Source of the DNA: Istiophorus platypterus | Taxonomy: Eukaryota > Chordata > Actinopteri > Istiophoriformes > Istiophoridae | NCBI GenBank assembly: GCA_016859345.1 | Contig: CM029112.1 | Span: 14,954,089-15,018,088, forward strand | Direction: 5' to 3' | DNA: 64,000 nt | Part shown: positions 49,371 through 62,022 of the stretch, piece after piece | How positions within the stretch are numbered: the first letter of the stretch is position 1 | Layout of the letters: each line of letters opens with the position of its first letter | The notes under the pieces: generated by a model | Told to the model about the DNA's origin: nothing | Database searches by the model: none | The model's input: only the letters and a program-made list of their open reading frames with translations | Translations under genes and position numbers: made by a program

Positions 49371-52300
49371 ACTAAAATCAACTCTGTTAAATTCGCATCA
49401 ACGGCAAGGTGAACTGCCTCGAGTTCAGCCCAAAGAGGACGTGCTTTCACTTTCTAACTGCGTTTTCCTTTGAGATCACAAAGCTTTTTTTTTTTTTCTC
49501 GTCCCCTGATAGCTGGCCCTCCTCCCATCTCCGTTGACTTGTGAAGTAAAAGCAGTGTAAGAATAGCAGAATAAAAAGCAGCTATTTTAAGGAAGAGTGT
49601 CTTTGGACTTAACTAACCTCCTAGCTGTCAGTTGCAGTCCAGCAGAGAATAGTGGATGTCGTATGAACGGGGAGGGAGCAGGGAGACTGAAAGGAATATT
49701 CTATTTATGTGTGTGTGTGATAGGTGTCTGTGCTGCAGTTCTGGTCTTTCTTTCTGTGGAGTGCTCTGGTGTACACCAGGGCCCAGCGTAATGGCATCCA
49801 GGCAGAGGCAGACACACACACACTAACAAGTACACTCACAAACCAGACGGCAGGATTAGAATCAAGAGACACAGCCATAGTGTATCAGTCCCACAAATCT
49901 ACAAAATCCTCCGGGTCTTATCCTTTATTATCTAGCACCGACTTCTGGTCTGTGTTCAAGTTATCTCCGCCTGAGTGTTTGGGTGTGTTAGAGCATGTGC
50001 ATGCAGGCTTGTGTTTACTTGAGTGCATGTGTCTGTATGTGTTGTCCTGTGACTGCTGTGTAGATATGCATGCGTGTGTGTCTGTGTGACAGCGCAGAAA
50101 GAACCCGTTCATTCACTATTTTTGTGCCAGCTTGCGAGGAGCAACGGTTTAGGGGGATATGGTCCCTCTGTACTGGCTCCGCTCGGCTGCCTCGTGCTCG
50201 GCGTTTCTTCGGCGCCCGCTCCGACCCAGAGCGAGCGCTGACAGTGGAACAAATTACTCCGTAACATCAATGGACTAGAGCTTTGTACTAGATTAGTCTC
50301 TGCACGAACACACAAGCGGAGCTTTTAAAGCAGGAAAAACTGCATCTGTTTCGCGCTTGAAATTGACGAGGTTTCAAAAAGAGTGCAAAGTTTTGCATGA
50401 GCAAGCTTGTTGTTTGAAGAAAAAGCTTAGAGACACAAGGACATAGGGGATATCTGGTAGGAGAAATTAAAAAAAAAAAAAAAAATAGACTGAGAATTAT
50501 TTCCCTTTCTGCCGTAGTGAGATAAGAAGCGATCTGGGGCCATGTAATGAGCTGATGTGGAATTAGTTTGGAAAGACCACCCTCACAATGGGAGGGACAA
50601 CACAGCGAGCACTGCGACGTGATTCATAGATTAAACCAGTCCGTGACAGACTTTATTCATTTCTGTGAAACTGACCCACATAGTCAAAAACAGAAAGAAA
50701 CTGTGATCATGTGGTGGTGTCAGAGCAGTGAGAAAGACAAGCCAGACAAGGCATAATCAGCTTAAGACAATATTTCCATGAATCATTTACAGTTCATGGA
50801 TTGAAATCAACATGATTCCTCTGAAACCCTGTTTTCATGCGTTCATTGCTTATCTAAGGTCTAAACAAAGTAATGCTAGGACTAGTTTTTCTAGTTATTT
50901 TAGTGTCGCTGCTTACAACTTAAATTCCTAATATTTAATAATTTTACTATATATTATACAGGGAGCATAAACCCCAGGGATACAAAGGCAGGGAAGAGGG
51001 CTCCTGAATGAATTGCCAGACAGGTACAGTAAAATTTACAAGGACAGAAAGGGTTAAATTCATTGAGCTTTTAAGTTGTATGTATGAGACAGACTTGGTA
51101 AAACACATGCAGTGGCCATCGGAACTTTGTTGAGGCTGAAGGCCAAAATGACACCCAAGAGATAAAGAGACTAGCTAGAAGGTGACTTTATATAAAATTA
51201 AATTAAAAAGCCTGTTGGGACCTCAGCTAAATATAATCTGTGTTTAATCTGGGGACCTCATCAAAGCAGAATGAAGGCCGCTGAATTCGGATTGAAGACG
51301 GCCATTAAATGCCAAAACATCTAAAAAGCCAAAGCAGAAAAGATAGAATGGACTTTACAGGATGTCTCTGTGCTCTCTGAAGAGAAAGATAAAAAAAAAA
51401 AAAGGCTGTACTCAAAAGCAGGGACAGTTATGGGAATAAATTCAGGAGATCTTTTGGCATTTGAAATGATTCAATACTGAGATCAATCCAAGATAATGTC
51501 TAAATCACAAGATTTAGATCTTCCAAAATACTAGACATGCTTGCTTGTTGTTAAATCACTGTGTATCTGTATTTTAAAAATAGATTGTAGGAAATGTAAT
51601 TGACTCCTTAAGACCCTAATTAAATAATTTACCGTGCAAACAGTGAAGTAAACAAGGATGCAGACATAAAAGCATGACTAAGCTGCTGTAATCTGATTTG
51701 GAAAGACACATTTTTTTCCAAGTCTACAAAGCCATGTAGGTAAACATAGCACCCTTTAGCATTCGACATTCAACTATGGGGCTTGTTGTAATATTATGTT
51801 GGTAGGATAAAAGGTTAGAGTATATGACCATAGAATCTACAAAGCCCAACTAGCATGCAACCCTTGTTAGAGAACAACAAGGTGACCTGTGACCACATCA
51901 TTCAGTCCTGAGGAGGAATGATATAGAATAAGAACTGTTTACTATCATGACGAACCTTAAATAATCTTCTTCCTACTGTGGTAACATTAGTTCTGATGAA
52001 GGGAACATCACAGTATACGATATACAGCAATTTTATCCTGTTTTGTTATGTTATTAAATTTTATCTCCTATTCCTAATGAAGATGTATTATCCAATCTAA
52101 AGCCGCAACCACTGGTTATAAACTTGGCTCTTACGCCGAACAGCTGTACTCTGATCATTTTGTGTAATGCATATCTTTGTTTGTTGGGGGTCCGATATAA
52201 TTTTTAAAAATTTGCTGAGTAGGCTGTAATAGAGTCGACATTATAAGACATGTTACCAACAACGTATGTGTTCATTTTACAGCAGTTAGAAATAAATCCA

Positions 52301-55300
52301 GTACATTAAAATAATATTTTCAGCATATTCAACATCCTGTTGAGGGTTGTTAATGGAGCAGTAGTGTCCTAAAGATTAATGCTTAAAAGATTACTCTATT
52401 AATCAGTCAAAAAAAATTGAGCAGCAGCCTCTTTAATAATTGTTTGAATAGTTTTTCAAGCAAAATTGCCAGATTGTGAGGCTTATCTGATTTTTTTAAA
52501 TTTCTTTTTTAAATTCTATATCATAGTAAATTGAATATCTTTGAGATTTTGTACAGATAGTTGAATATAACAAGAAGATGGTGCTTTGGCATTTGGAAGA
52601 TTTCAGTGGACTTTTTCACTGTTTTCTGACAAAGAATCAACAATTAATTGATTTACAGGGGAAATAATCTGCAGATGGATCAGTTTTGAATGTAATTATT
52701 AATTGAAGCCATACTAAAGATACGATAAAGCCTTGTGAATGTAATTCCCTAGCTCCGTTTAACAATGTTAATCAAAACAAATATCTAAAGAGCCACTGCT
52801 ACGGAGAAAATTGCTGATAACTGTTAATTTACTGAGAAGTAAGAACAAATTGACTAACTGGGTCCCTCATCAAGGGACATCATGTAATAGAGAGAATCAA
52901 TGGAGTATAAAATAGCAATAAAATTTACAAGTGTAAACATCCCGTTGAAGTCTTCACTCCATTTTATAATAGCTAACGATAATAAACACCTATAAAACAG
53001 GAAAATAATACAGCATCTAAGATCTTTAGTTCCTATTTTACATATTTCATACAGGTGTTATCAGAGGAAACAGGCAAGTATTATTCTACTTGAATTTGTG
53101 AGTCATGTTAAACCCTAGATCCAGTGACAGTAGTAAAGAGGATCATCTTGATGGTGAAGGTATAATAGTTGTGAATTAGCAATTTGAGCAGATATTGTTA
53201 TTATTTCATTATTTTTTGACTGTTTTATTAAAACAAGGTTAAAGGTCATGAGGGCAGCACCTCTGCCAAGAACAGATGACAACCAGTGTTGGTGGCACAA
53301 CTACATGAAGCACTTAATGAATGCTAGAAAATAAAATTCTTAAAAGGACCTAGTGTTGTTTCCCTGTGTTAGCTGCTCATTTTAAAGGGATAGCAGTCTC
53401 CCATGGGTCAGCCATCATTATCTTTCATTTAACTACCATCATGATGCCCTAAAGTCAAATTCTTCACTTGCACCTGCTCCAGCTGCATTTGTTCAGAGGA
53501 CTGAATACATTGTGCAACATCCCCAGTGATTTAAAACATGCATGAAACTGTTTGGATGTGGAGCAGGATTGGTACAAAACAAGAACTAAATTTGGGAGAA
53601 GCTGCTCTTTTCAACAAACGCCTATTTTAGGATCAAAACCTGTCTTCCTCATCTGAAAGTCTGCTGCTCCAGCAGATGATATACAGCACCAGCCTGCTTG
53701 CTACTGCCAGTTATGGCACAAGCCCCTTCTGAATTACGAAATAAAATCAAGTTTTAGAAAATAAAAGTTGATGAAAAGCTCAAATCCTGTGGGCCTGAGT
53801 GCTGCCATTTTCTCCATTACACTTACACAACAGCAAGTGTATGAAGAAAAAAGAGCTCCCTGCATCTGAATGACCAGATTTATTAAAGTAAAGCTCACAC
53901 ATCATAAAGATCAATATAAGTGGATCATCTTCAAAGGAGCATAAGATTCAGACACTCAACACATTTCAAACTATCAAATTTTCTTCAAGTGCTTCTAGTG
54001 GTCATGGACCTATTAAACTTTACTGATATTGTATTTTATATTTTATTCTTTTTGGAATTAGAAACTTTGGTTGAAACGGCATGTTCATTTATTACTCCAG
54101 TAAATGCATTTTCAGGTATTACTAGCCCAATTTTTTCAGTCTCTGTCTTACATTTGTAAAGAAATATTACTGCATCCATTATGCCCCAAGCTTTTAGTTA
54201 GAGGCGTAATACACATCGGAAAGGGGGGGGGGTACGGTATGCTACCTTGCCTGAGATACTAATACCTGTTTGAAAATAAAAAAATTAATTAATTTAAAAA
54301 AAGCCCTCTAGGTAATGTTACACATGCAGGAGGTGTCATTTAATCTCTCAATTTAGATGTAATAACAGCACTGACCTATCGGTTTTTAATCTCATTCCCT
54401 ATATGACTACCTCCAAAATACCACAAAGCAGTAGCGATTTGATTCCTGCATGCCAGCGCCACAGATGCCAAATGCCTCAGCGCTACTTTCGCTTTACTTT
54501 GTGCAGAGCAGTGAGCTGATAGTCGAGTGGAGGAGTCAAAGCAGTGGTCGCAAAAGGACCCCAATCTGCAGGACTGTTTGGGAAACAGATGGTAGCACGA
54601 TGGGCAGAGAAACCTTGAAGCTGTTTTCATCTGCGATAGAGTTGCTTCGGGCTGATGCCTTTTGAGGAAGGGTATTTAAAGCCTTCCACACCCATTAAAA
54701 TGGCCACAGAATTAGCTATTCAAATTATGCCTTTGAAAATGTAACTCTGTTCTTAGGCTGGGTATTATTTTATTTATCTTTTCCTATGTGGAAAAATAGA
54801 CAAACCTTCATTTGCGTTCTCATTAATAAACTTTAAATAGCATCATATAATCTAAAATAATATGAAACAGTTGCACTAGACCAGAGAGGTCAGGTGAGAT
54901 TGTTACAGTCTTTGTTCAGTCGTCACCATAATTGACAAGCTGCCTCCTTTGTGAGTAATGTGGCCCAAAATGTGTCTTGTCACATCCAGTCAGTCCTTGA
55001 CATGGAAGGACGTTTAGACTGAGATGTAGATAAAGCTAAGTGCTTCGCTATATAGGATATGTGTTGCCTTCATCACTGGTTAAATTTCAATTTATTTATT
55101 GGCCATAAGAATCAGAGTATGTTGATATTACTCCTATGTTGTTATAGCTCTTGTGTGGGAAGGAGTACAAATGAGTGGTTCTGTTAAAGAGTCTGCTTCA
55201 TTATTAAAACTGACCTCCCAAAAAGAAATAGATTAATTGCCAGTGGGACTTAAAGGCAGTTATTTACTTTACACCCGATTTATTCCTTTCATATCAAGTC

Positions 55301-57708
55301 TAGACAGAAACAGTTTGTTGAATCTAGTCCAGTTTTGCTCTATAGGCAAAGCTGTTATTATTTTACTCTCATCTGTGTCTCATTCTCTAGGATAATTTGT
55401 TAACAACATACTTTATTATATTTATATGCTGATTAGGCTTTAAAATACTGTTAGTTCGCGATACGATGAGGAAGGAGAACTAGTCATCCAACCTGAAGTT
55501 GTATCCCAAATTTCAGTGTATTCACACTGTTTTCTGTTGAGCTTAGCAAAAGAGAAAAAAAACAAATGACGGGTACTTCCCATGATGGTGTCACCATGAG
55601 AGAAGCTGCTTTTGCTGTTCTTGTGAACTCATTATGCAAATAGGATCACATTGCATGGTAACTGTTCCTGCGAGTGGAAGGCGAACTGCGCCCGCTGGCA
55701 AACCTGGTCACTACAGTGGGATTAGATCCACAGCAATTCTGACACGACAGCATGTTCATATCACTGTAACAACAGCAGCGTCCTAAAACTTATCACATCA
55801 TGTGATTAGGACCAGCAGTCATTAGGGAACTATGGAAACGGTGTTAATCACTGAGAAAAGTCAAATGTAAAGTCATATCCGAATAAGGTAAAGCTGCCGT
55901 ATTTCATCATATTTAGACCACTAGAAATTCAAAAACAATTCATTTTATGAGTGGATCTGACTTCTGTCTCAATGGCAATGCCCAGAATAATGTTTTTTTT
56001 AAATGCACAGTATCAAAACATTTCTACTTCTCAGTGTTTAGTGGGGCAGCGTCAACTGAGCTGTGAAGGCGGTTGGCTTTGTTTTTAGCGATGCTAGCAG
56101 CATAATAACAGACCACTGCTGGTCTGTTGATAGGTTATTCCCCCACTTTGATCTAGAATAGAATATGTAGACAACTATTGGAGCGATTTCCATGAAAACA
56201 GAAATGTATGGTCCCCACAGGATGAATCCACATAACTGTGCTGTTCCCCCGACTTTGCCTCTAATGCCACTACCAGGTCAGATATTTAATTTGTGAGCTT
56301 TGGCTTGACATTCCTATCAGCCTCAGCTGTGCTTGTGTTTTCTGCCAATTAGAAAATGTTCACATGCTATCAACATGCCAAACTACCTGCTTAACATCAG
56401 AATGGTAGCACACTGACTTTAGCATTTAGCTCAGACCACCACTACTCTGTGCCTAAATACAGCATCACAGATCTTCCATGGCTTGGGTCTTGTTTAAAAA
56501 CTATTTTCTGCAGCGCTGTGGTGCTCACTCCCTCTGGCTCCATGCATAAGATGACAGATTTGGTTCTGCTCCTAACCGGCAGCAGCCCTATGATCTTTCA
56601 TTACAAGCTGCACCTCTATGTCAAACCCTGCTGCCTCAGTCGCAGCTCCAGAATTTTTTACCAACATATGGACTATTCTCAGCTGTCAGCTCCATTAAAA
56701 AAAAAAAAAAAAAGGTTTTGCCTGGAAGTCACTGCGAAACAAAATATGAACACCTGGGTAGCTTGTTGTGTTTGTTCTAACGTACTGATTTGACGACAGA
56801 TTGAAAAAAAAATTCCATTTGTCAAAAGCAGTGTCAGTGGCAGCACAGATAGAGGGGAGAATGGGAAGGAGACAGATACAGATGCTGACAAGAACAGATG
56901 CGTTTTAACTTGTTTGGAGAGCGGAATTTAAAACGACATTGCAAAAAAAGCCACAAATGATACAGACTTAGTTCCTGGAAAGTGAGACAGTCCACAGCAG
57001 CACTTCCGACTGACATGTGGCTTGAATAATAAGAAGTTACTAGGTAAAGATGATCTTGCAGATCTGGTTATCGTTTAATGTTCAAGGAATAAACGGGTTC
57101 AACTTGTTTTTATAATTGTTTTTTCCCCTTTTTATTCTGTGATCTCAACATAGGCCTTATAAATGATTAAAGATGAATTAATTACAGTAATCTGAACATG
57201 ACATGTCCTTTCAGCAATAAACTTAGAGAGCCTGCATGCAATCTGAGCCAATCACAGTTATATAAGAGTTAAAGATTAAAAAAGTGTGTTAAATCTTCTC
57301 TGATTATGTTGTTTATTGCCTAGTGATCTAATAGGTGGTTGACTATTGTAATATTGTCTTGATTGCTACCTATGGTTTTAAAATTAGTTATGTGTCTCAT
57401 TTGCTTCAGCTGCTATTGTAAAAAATATATATATATATTTTTATAAAAAAAAATGTAAGTGTTTTTTGGTTGTAAGTAGCTTAGCCAGCTAAATAGCATC
57501 CCAAAAACCACGGAAACAAACAAGGAGTCACATGCTCACCCTGGCGAAGTGCTCGGGGTCTCTCAGAAAGACGGTCCTCTCCTTAGCGATGCTGTTGCTA
57601 TGGTAGAACTCCACCAGCTCATTGAGGGAGGAGAAGAGCTCGTCCCACACGTAGTACTGAGCAGAGCGATCCTGCAGAACCTTGAAATGCTGAACATGGT
57701 CCCCGTAA
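46839..57708 (-). CDS. grap: GRAP adaptor, partial: SH2 and C-terminal SH3 exons (57708-57540, 47024-46839)
   Basis: GRAP is a cytoplasmic SH3-SH2-SH3 adaptor that links tyrosine-phosphorylated receptors to SOS and related proline-rich partners. The two exons join in phase 0 and encode about 117 C-terminal residues. SH2 part: YGDHVQHFKVLQDRSAQYYVWDELFSSLNELVEFYHSNSIAKERTVFLRD, with the specificity Trp of the GRB2 family in YYVW. SH3 part: ALFDFTPHHPSQLRFLRGDVIELID through GYFPPEYVQPI, closest in character to GRAP (SIAKKRQIFLRD and FFPRSYVQP in human) rather than GRB2. Odd: the ligand-binding Trp of this SH3 is Arg. The first SH3 and the FLIRES part of SH2 must lie beyond 64000. Adjacent fam83g supports GRAP identity, as in human 17p11. 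Confidence 0.85.
49310..49368. repeat. (CA)n microsatellite
   Basis: About 29 CA units with one CAAA interruption, in the grap intron. Confidence 0.95.
52374..52690 (-). repeat. Teleost interspersed repeat, inverse copy of 44967-45165
   Basis: attactctattaatcagtc, aaattgaatatctttgagattttgtacagata, ggacttttt-cactgttttctgacaaa and aacaattaattgattt follow the order expected of the reverse strand of the family at 44967-45165. The family is recognised from memory; edges are approximate. Confidence 0.55.
56155..56440 (+). repeat. Teleost interspersed repeat (tggtccccacaggatgaatcc family)
   Basis: acaactattggagcgatttccatgaaa, tggtccccacaggatgaatcc, ctaatgccactaccaggt and cctgcttaacatcagaatg ... 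gactttagcatttagctcag occur in the usual order of a common fish repeat. It is a longer copy of the family at 6150-6330. Confidence 0.6.
57540..57708 (-). CDS. grap: grap SH2 exon
   Basis: The exon runs from ttgcag acceptor to gtgagc donor on the reverse strand, starting with one base of a split codon and ending in phase 0. It encodes 56 complete codons of the SH2 domain's C-terminal two thirds plus the linker (RDPEHFAR). The plus-strand frame 57549-57857 is a shadow. Confidence 0.9.
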
Positions 57709-60626
57709 CTGCAACAAAGAAACAAAAAGGGAGACGGAGAGAATTTTACAATGGCTTCTCGTCTATAGAAAAGAGCATTTATGAAGACATTTGCTCCCTC
57801 GTACATCTTCTGTGGGTTCAGGGAAGTGGTGATCAACACATTGTTTCAGAGACTTGATGTTGCTGTTGTCAGACTAAAGTAAAAATATGGAAGTGACTTG
57901 TCAAGCGTGTTGTTGCCACATCGCAGTGCAACAGTGAAGGTTAACAGAAAGTTGGATATCATCTGTCTAGAGTCATATCACAAATTGCTTTTTGCAACCA
58001 ATGCATTTGAATCCTGTTCTGTGCTGGTTGCTTAGTAACTTGCCTGCAAATCTTTAGAAATCTGGACATCTCACCATGATCATACTCTTATATAAGTGCG
58101 TGTACAATGCAGCGGAAGTCAGTATAACTCCCTCATATTTCTAAACAAATCACAGAGTAGGTGTGTGTGTTAGGCTTCTGTTAACAATTGTTAAAATCTC
58201 TTTTCCCGTGTTTGTAAAAAAAAACAAAAACAATAATGCAGTAGGTAAACTCATGCTCTTTATCACCTTTTTTAATTCTAACATTTGGTGCCCATTAAGA
58301 TATAGTGGATTTTTCCTATGACTAATATGTCATTACTCTAGAGCAAGCACAATTTGGCATATGTGGTTTAACCTCACCAAACTCCTCCTCAATCTAGCCT
58401 GAAAATCACCGTCCGAGCTCCGAGGACAGAAACGAGCCTCGGCTTGTTTTGCCCAGAATTTCTCTCCCCATCCTGCTCCCGAGCTCTGTGAGCAAGCAGG
58501 ACTGAGTCCCTGATGACTGGTTGTCATTCAGCTACACCTCCATCCAGCCCTTCATTCTCTGCCTTCTCCATTTCACCCTGTCTGTCCTCATTTCTCTCAA
58601 CCTCTGTCAGTTTTCCAAAAATGATAGGCTGTAGTGTAAAAAAAAAAAAAAGAAAAGAAAAAAAGAGCGTGCTTCTGGTTTAAACATTAATTCAAGCCAA
58701 ATGTAAAGTTTTTTGACTTATTTTGGATTGACACTGTTCCAGCCTTTGTAGTCTTTGAACATTAACTCATTCTGTATGAACAGCAGGTCTATCTGTCATT
58801 CTTTTTTCTTTTGCTTTGCCTCTGTGTCTCTATCCTTCTGTGTTGCCCTCACTCTTCTCTCACTCTTCTGACTTTCATCTAACCCCCCCCAATTCCAGTT
58901 CCTCTTGTTATTTGCTCCACTGTGTCTTCATCACCTCTCGTAATTCAGCCTCATCCCTCCACAAAACTGGAATTTTCTCTGTGAATGATCTCCATCAACC
59001 CCATCACTGTCCCTAGTTGTCTGGCACCCTCTGCTGCACCCTATTGGTTGCCACCAACTCGTGCAGCTGTTTCTCTGAGAGCCACAAAGCACGGGCAGAA
59101 ATATTTGTAAAGTTTTATGAACACAGATGCTGTGTAGGGTAAAGAGAAGAGTGGAGATTAAAAACAGGATGCAGACAGGACAGGACTTTCCCTCTAGGGG
59201 ATTCTCAAAAAACTTAATGCTGAATGACACATATCAAATACTTAGAGGGAAGGAAAAAGAAAAAAAAAACACATTTTTAAGTTGTTCCGTAGCCTGTTCA
59301 CACCAAGGTCACACTTCCTGTAGGTGTTAGTATTATAACCACGTCCTGCAAAGCAATTACTCACATGGTTGTTTTGGGTCAGTTTTGAAGTACAAAAAAA
59401 ATATTGTATCAAGCCTAGTTTGAAATTATATGTTATCCCACCAACAAAAATGCTTGAAATACTCTTTCATGATAATGCAAAACTCAGCCACAATCTGACA
59501 AAATAAAGAACAAGTTAAGTTGGTTTTCATGCGGCAAAATAAATGAAAAAGTTACAGAAACTAGTCAGGTCTTCTGGAAAATAAAACTCGTTGAAATATG
59601 AAGTAGTTACCTTGAAAATCTGTATATGTTACCATTATTTTGGACTAGTAATATGTGCTAAAAAGCTCTGATTATACAAGTCATTAAATCAACTTTTCTA
59701 CAAAAATCCACACATATGAAATATTGTCCTCAAATTTAAAAAAAAACATTTTCTTGCAACTACTATGCAATGGCGCTTAGTGAAGTGTTTTAGACAAGAG
59801 ACAAAAGCCAGTGTGAAAGCTTTCATTCTGAATTTTGCAAATAAGTTCTTCATGTTGTGTTAGGAGAGACGCCTCTGGCTGTGCACGTCAAAAAAAATCC
59901 AACCAAAATTTACCTGTGGTGTCTCCATGCAGCTGACCAGAATCTGTTACTGTTATTGAGCAACTTAAACCCCATCACATTTTAACACTCAATTTACCCC
60001 GAGGAGGAGAAAAAAAACCCTGGGAACTGTGATACTACAGATACTAACTCAGCTGCATCACACTTTATAAATTGTCTACTGCATCCTACATGCTGTTATA
60101 AGGTCATTTATTTTTACCATGTATATTTGACTTTTACTCAACATGACAGCTGTTTATATCAATTCGATCACTGATCAGGGGTCAGTGATCTCATTTTGGT
60201 GAAAACACTATGTTTTAAAGAGGAAGGAAATAGAGGAGGAGAGAAAATAGATGAAATGTTGCTATTAATAGCTGATGAAGTTTTTATTAGTTATCACCCA
60301 GAGACATTGGAGAACCAGTTTGCTATAACAACACAGACAGCATCTGTCTCAGCTTCATCACACACACTCTCACTCTCACTCACACAGAGCACAATCTCCA
60401 AGTGCCCTCTCATCCCCCTTATCCAGTGTAATTAAGGCCGACAGCGATAGAGAGATTCTTTTCTTTTTCCAAGTAAAAGAAAACAGGAGAGAGAGATTAA
60501 GAGAGAACAAGAGTGAGAAAGATTAAAGGACAGAAAATGACATACATGCAAAGATAAAACACAGCCAGAGATACACCGATCAACCACAGCAGTACTGGTT
60601 TTTATGTTCTGGCTGAATGGTCTGTG

Positions 60627-60628
<2 letters not shown>
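57709..60628 (-). other. grap upstream intron (part)
   Basis: No GRAP exon for the first SH3 or the FLIRES segment was found. The stretch has poly-A runs (about 58639-58651), a short AT-rich background and a perfect 9-bp hairpin gatcactga/tcagtgatc at 60166-60190. No repeats of known family are evident. Confidence 0.55.

Positions 60629-60712
<84 letters not shown>
60629..60712. repeat. (CA)n(TA)n compound microsatellite
   Basis: About 29 CA units run into about 12 TA units, ending exactly at the left end of the Tc1-like element. The final TA is a plausible Tc1 target-site dinucleotide. Confidence 0.95.
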
Positions 60713-62022
60713 CAGTTAGGTATTTGGACAGTGACGCAGTTTTCGTAATTCAATACATAATTAATTTTTCAATGAGCCATTAAATTTGTGGTGTAGACTT
60801 TCATTTTTAATTCAAGGGGTTTAACAGAAATATCACATTTACTGTTTTGACATGAAAGCCATTGTTATAAATAGTACCTCATTGCCAGAGGCTTAAAAAT
60901 AATTGGCCAAATCAAAATAATTCTAAATATAGAGAGTAGGTTTAATGCTTGGATGAAAGTTGTTTGCAGTCATAGACTGCCTTCCGTTTCCTTCCGTTGA
61001 GATGCTTCATCAGGCTTTTTGTGAAGCTGTCTTCAGTTTCTTCTTGTTTGTGGGTCTTTCTGCCCTCAGTTTTGTCTTCAGGAATTGAAATTCATGCTCA
61101 GTCGGGTTGAGGTCAGGTGGCTGACTTGGTCAGTGAGAAACATTCCATTCCTTTTGCCTTCAGAAGTGTTGTGTTGCATTTGCATTATGTTCTGTGTCAT
61201 TATCCACCTGTACTGTGTAGCAACGTCCTATCGGTATTGTAGCATTTGGCTCATTCTGAGCAGATAGTATTACCTCATACACTTCAGAATTCATCCTGCT
61301 GCTTCTATCAGCAGTCTCATAATCAGTGGTTTGGTCTGTCCAGAGAATCTTGTTCAAGAACTATTCAGGCCTTTTTAGATGCTTTCTGGCAAAGTCTAAT
61401 CTGACCTGTTACCAGTGGTTTGCACCTTGTGTTAAACTCTCTGTATTTACATTCATGAAGGTGTCTATTGTAGACTTTAACGATGATACACCTGCCTCCT
61501 AGAGAAGAGGTTCTCTTTACAAAAGGGAAGAATTCTGTGATCCTCCACTTCAGTCGTATTCCTTGGTCTTCCAGGCCATTTGGTGTTGCTGAGCTCAGAG
61601 TGTACCAGATTGTTGATTTGGCCACTCCTATAGTTTCTGCCATCTGTCCAATATTTTTTTTTGTTTTTTTCAGCCTAATGAAGGACTCCTAAATCTGCAT
61701 CGACACCTCTTTGTACTATATATTGAGTTCCACTGAACAGCTACCAAATGCAAATTCAACACTTGGAGTCAACCTTAGACCTTTTATATGCTTGATTTAT
61801 AATGAAATAGTGAGGGAACAGGCCACACAGGCCATGAAACTCATTGTCCAATTACTTTTGAGCCTCTGAAAATAAGGGGCTATGTATGAAAATAGCTGTA
61901 ATTCCTAAATAGTTAGTGCAATATTTTTGTTAAGCTCCTGGAATTAAAGCTGAAAGTCGACACTTCAATCACATCTCGATGTCTTTGTTTCAAATCCATC
62001 TTGGTGGTGCACAGATGCAAAG
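60713..62022 (-). mobile_element. Degenerate Tc1-type DNA transposon, right end truncated
   Basis: The left end starts CAGTTAGGTATTTGGACAGT next to TA, as Tc1 family ends do. An inverted repeat of about 200 bp at the left (to about 60925) matches, with many changes, the reverse complement of about 61855-62022 (for example gaggcttaaaaataattggcc versus gaggctcaaaagtaattggac). The outermost right 40-50 bp are missing. Between the repeats lie remnants of a transposase on the minus strand. It is a dead copy. Confidence 0.8.
60940..61660 (-). pseudogene. Tc1-like transposase remnant
   Basis: Reading the minus strand, pieces in shifting frames match Tc1 transposase landmarks in order: GVAKSTIWYTL (helix-turn-helix part), RHLHECKYREFNTRCKPLV, KILWTDQT, VDNDTEHNANATQHF (second catalytic Asp region), then SQPPDLNPTEHEFQFLKTKLRAERPTNKKKLKTA (third catalytic residue region). 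Frameshifts, stop codons and an internal deletion between WTDQT and the DND block show it is inactive. Confidence 0.8.

Larger units (their letters stand above)
47025..57539 (-). other. grap intron, about 10.5 kb
   Basis: No further exon is needed by phase and none is recognised. The stretch is AT-rich with (CA)n at 49310-49368, poly-A runs (about 50469-50485, 51391-51403, 56697-56714), fish repeats at about 52374-52690 and 56155-56440, and a small CpG-rich patch at about 50140-50240. Many listed small frames are chance ORFs without domains. Confidence 0.65.

Noticed and set aside
60166..60190. Perfect 9-bp hairpin as a terminator or small RNA
   Set aside because: Such short stems are expected by chance in this length of DNA, and rho-independent terminators are not relevant in a vertebrate nucleus.
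61160..61643. Host gene suggested by minus-strand frames of 65 and 92 aa
   Set aside because: Their sequence matches Tc1 transposase landmarks and they lie between transposon inverted repeats.
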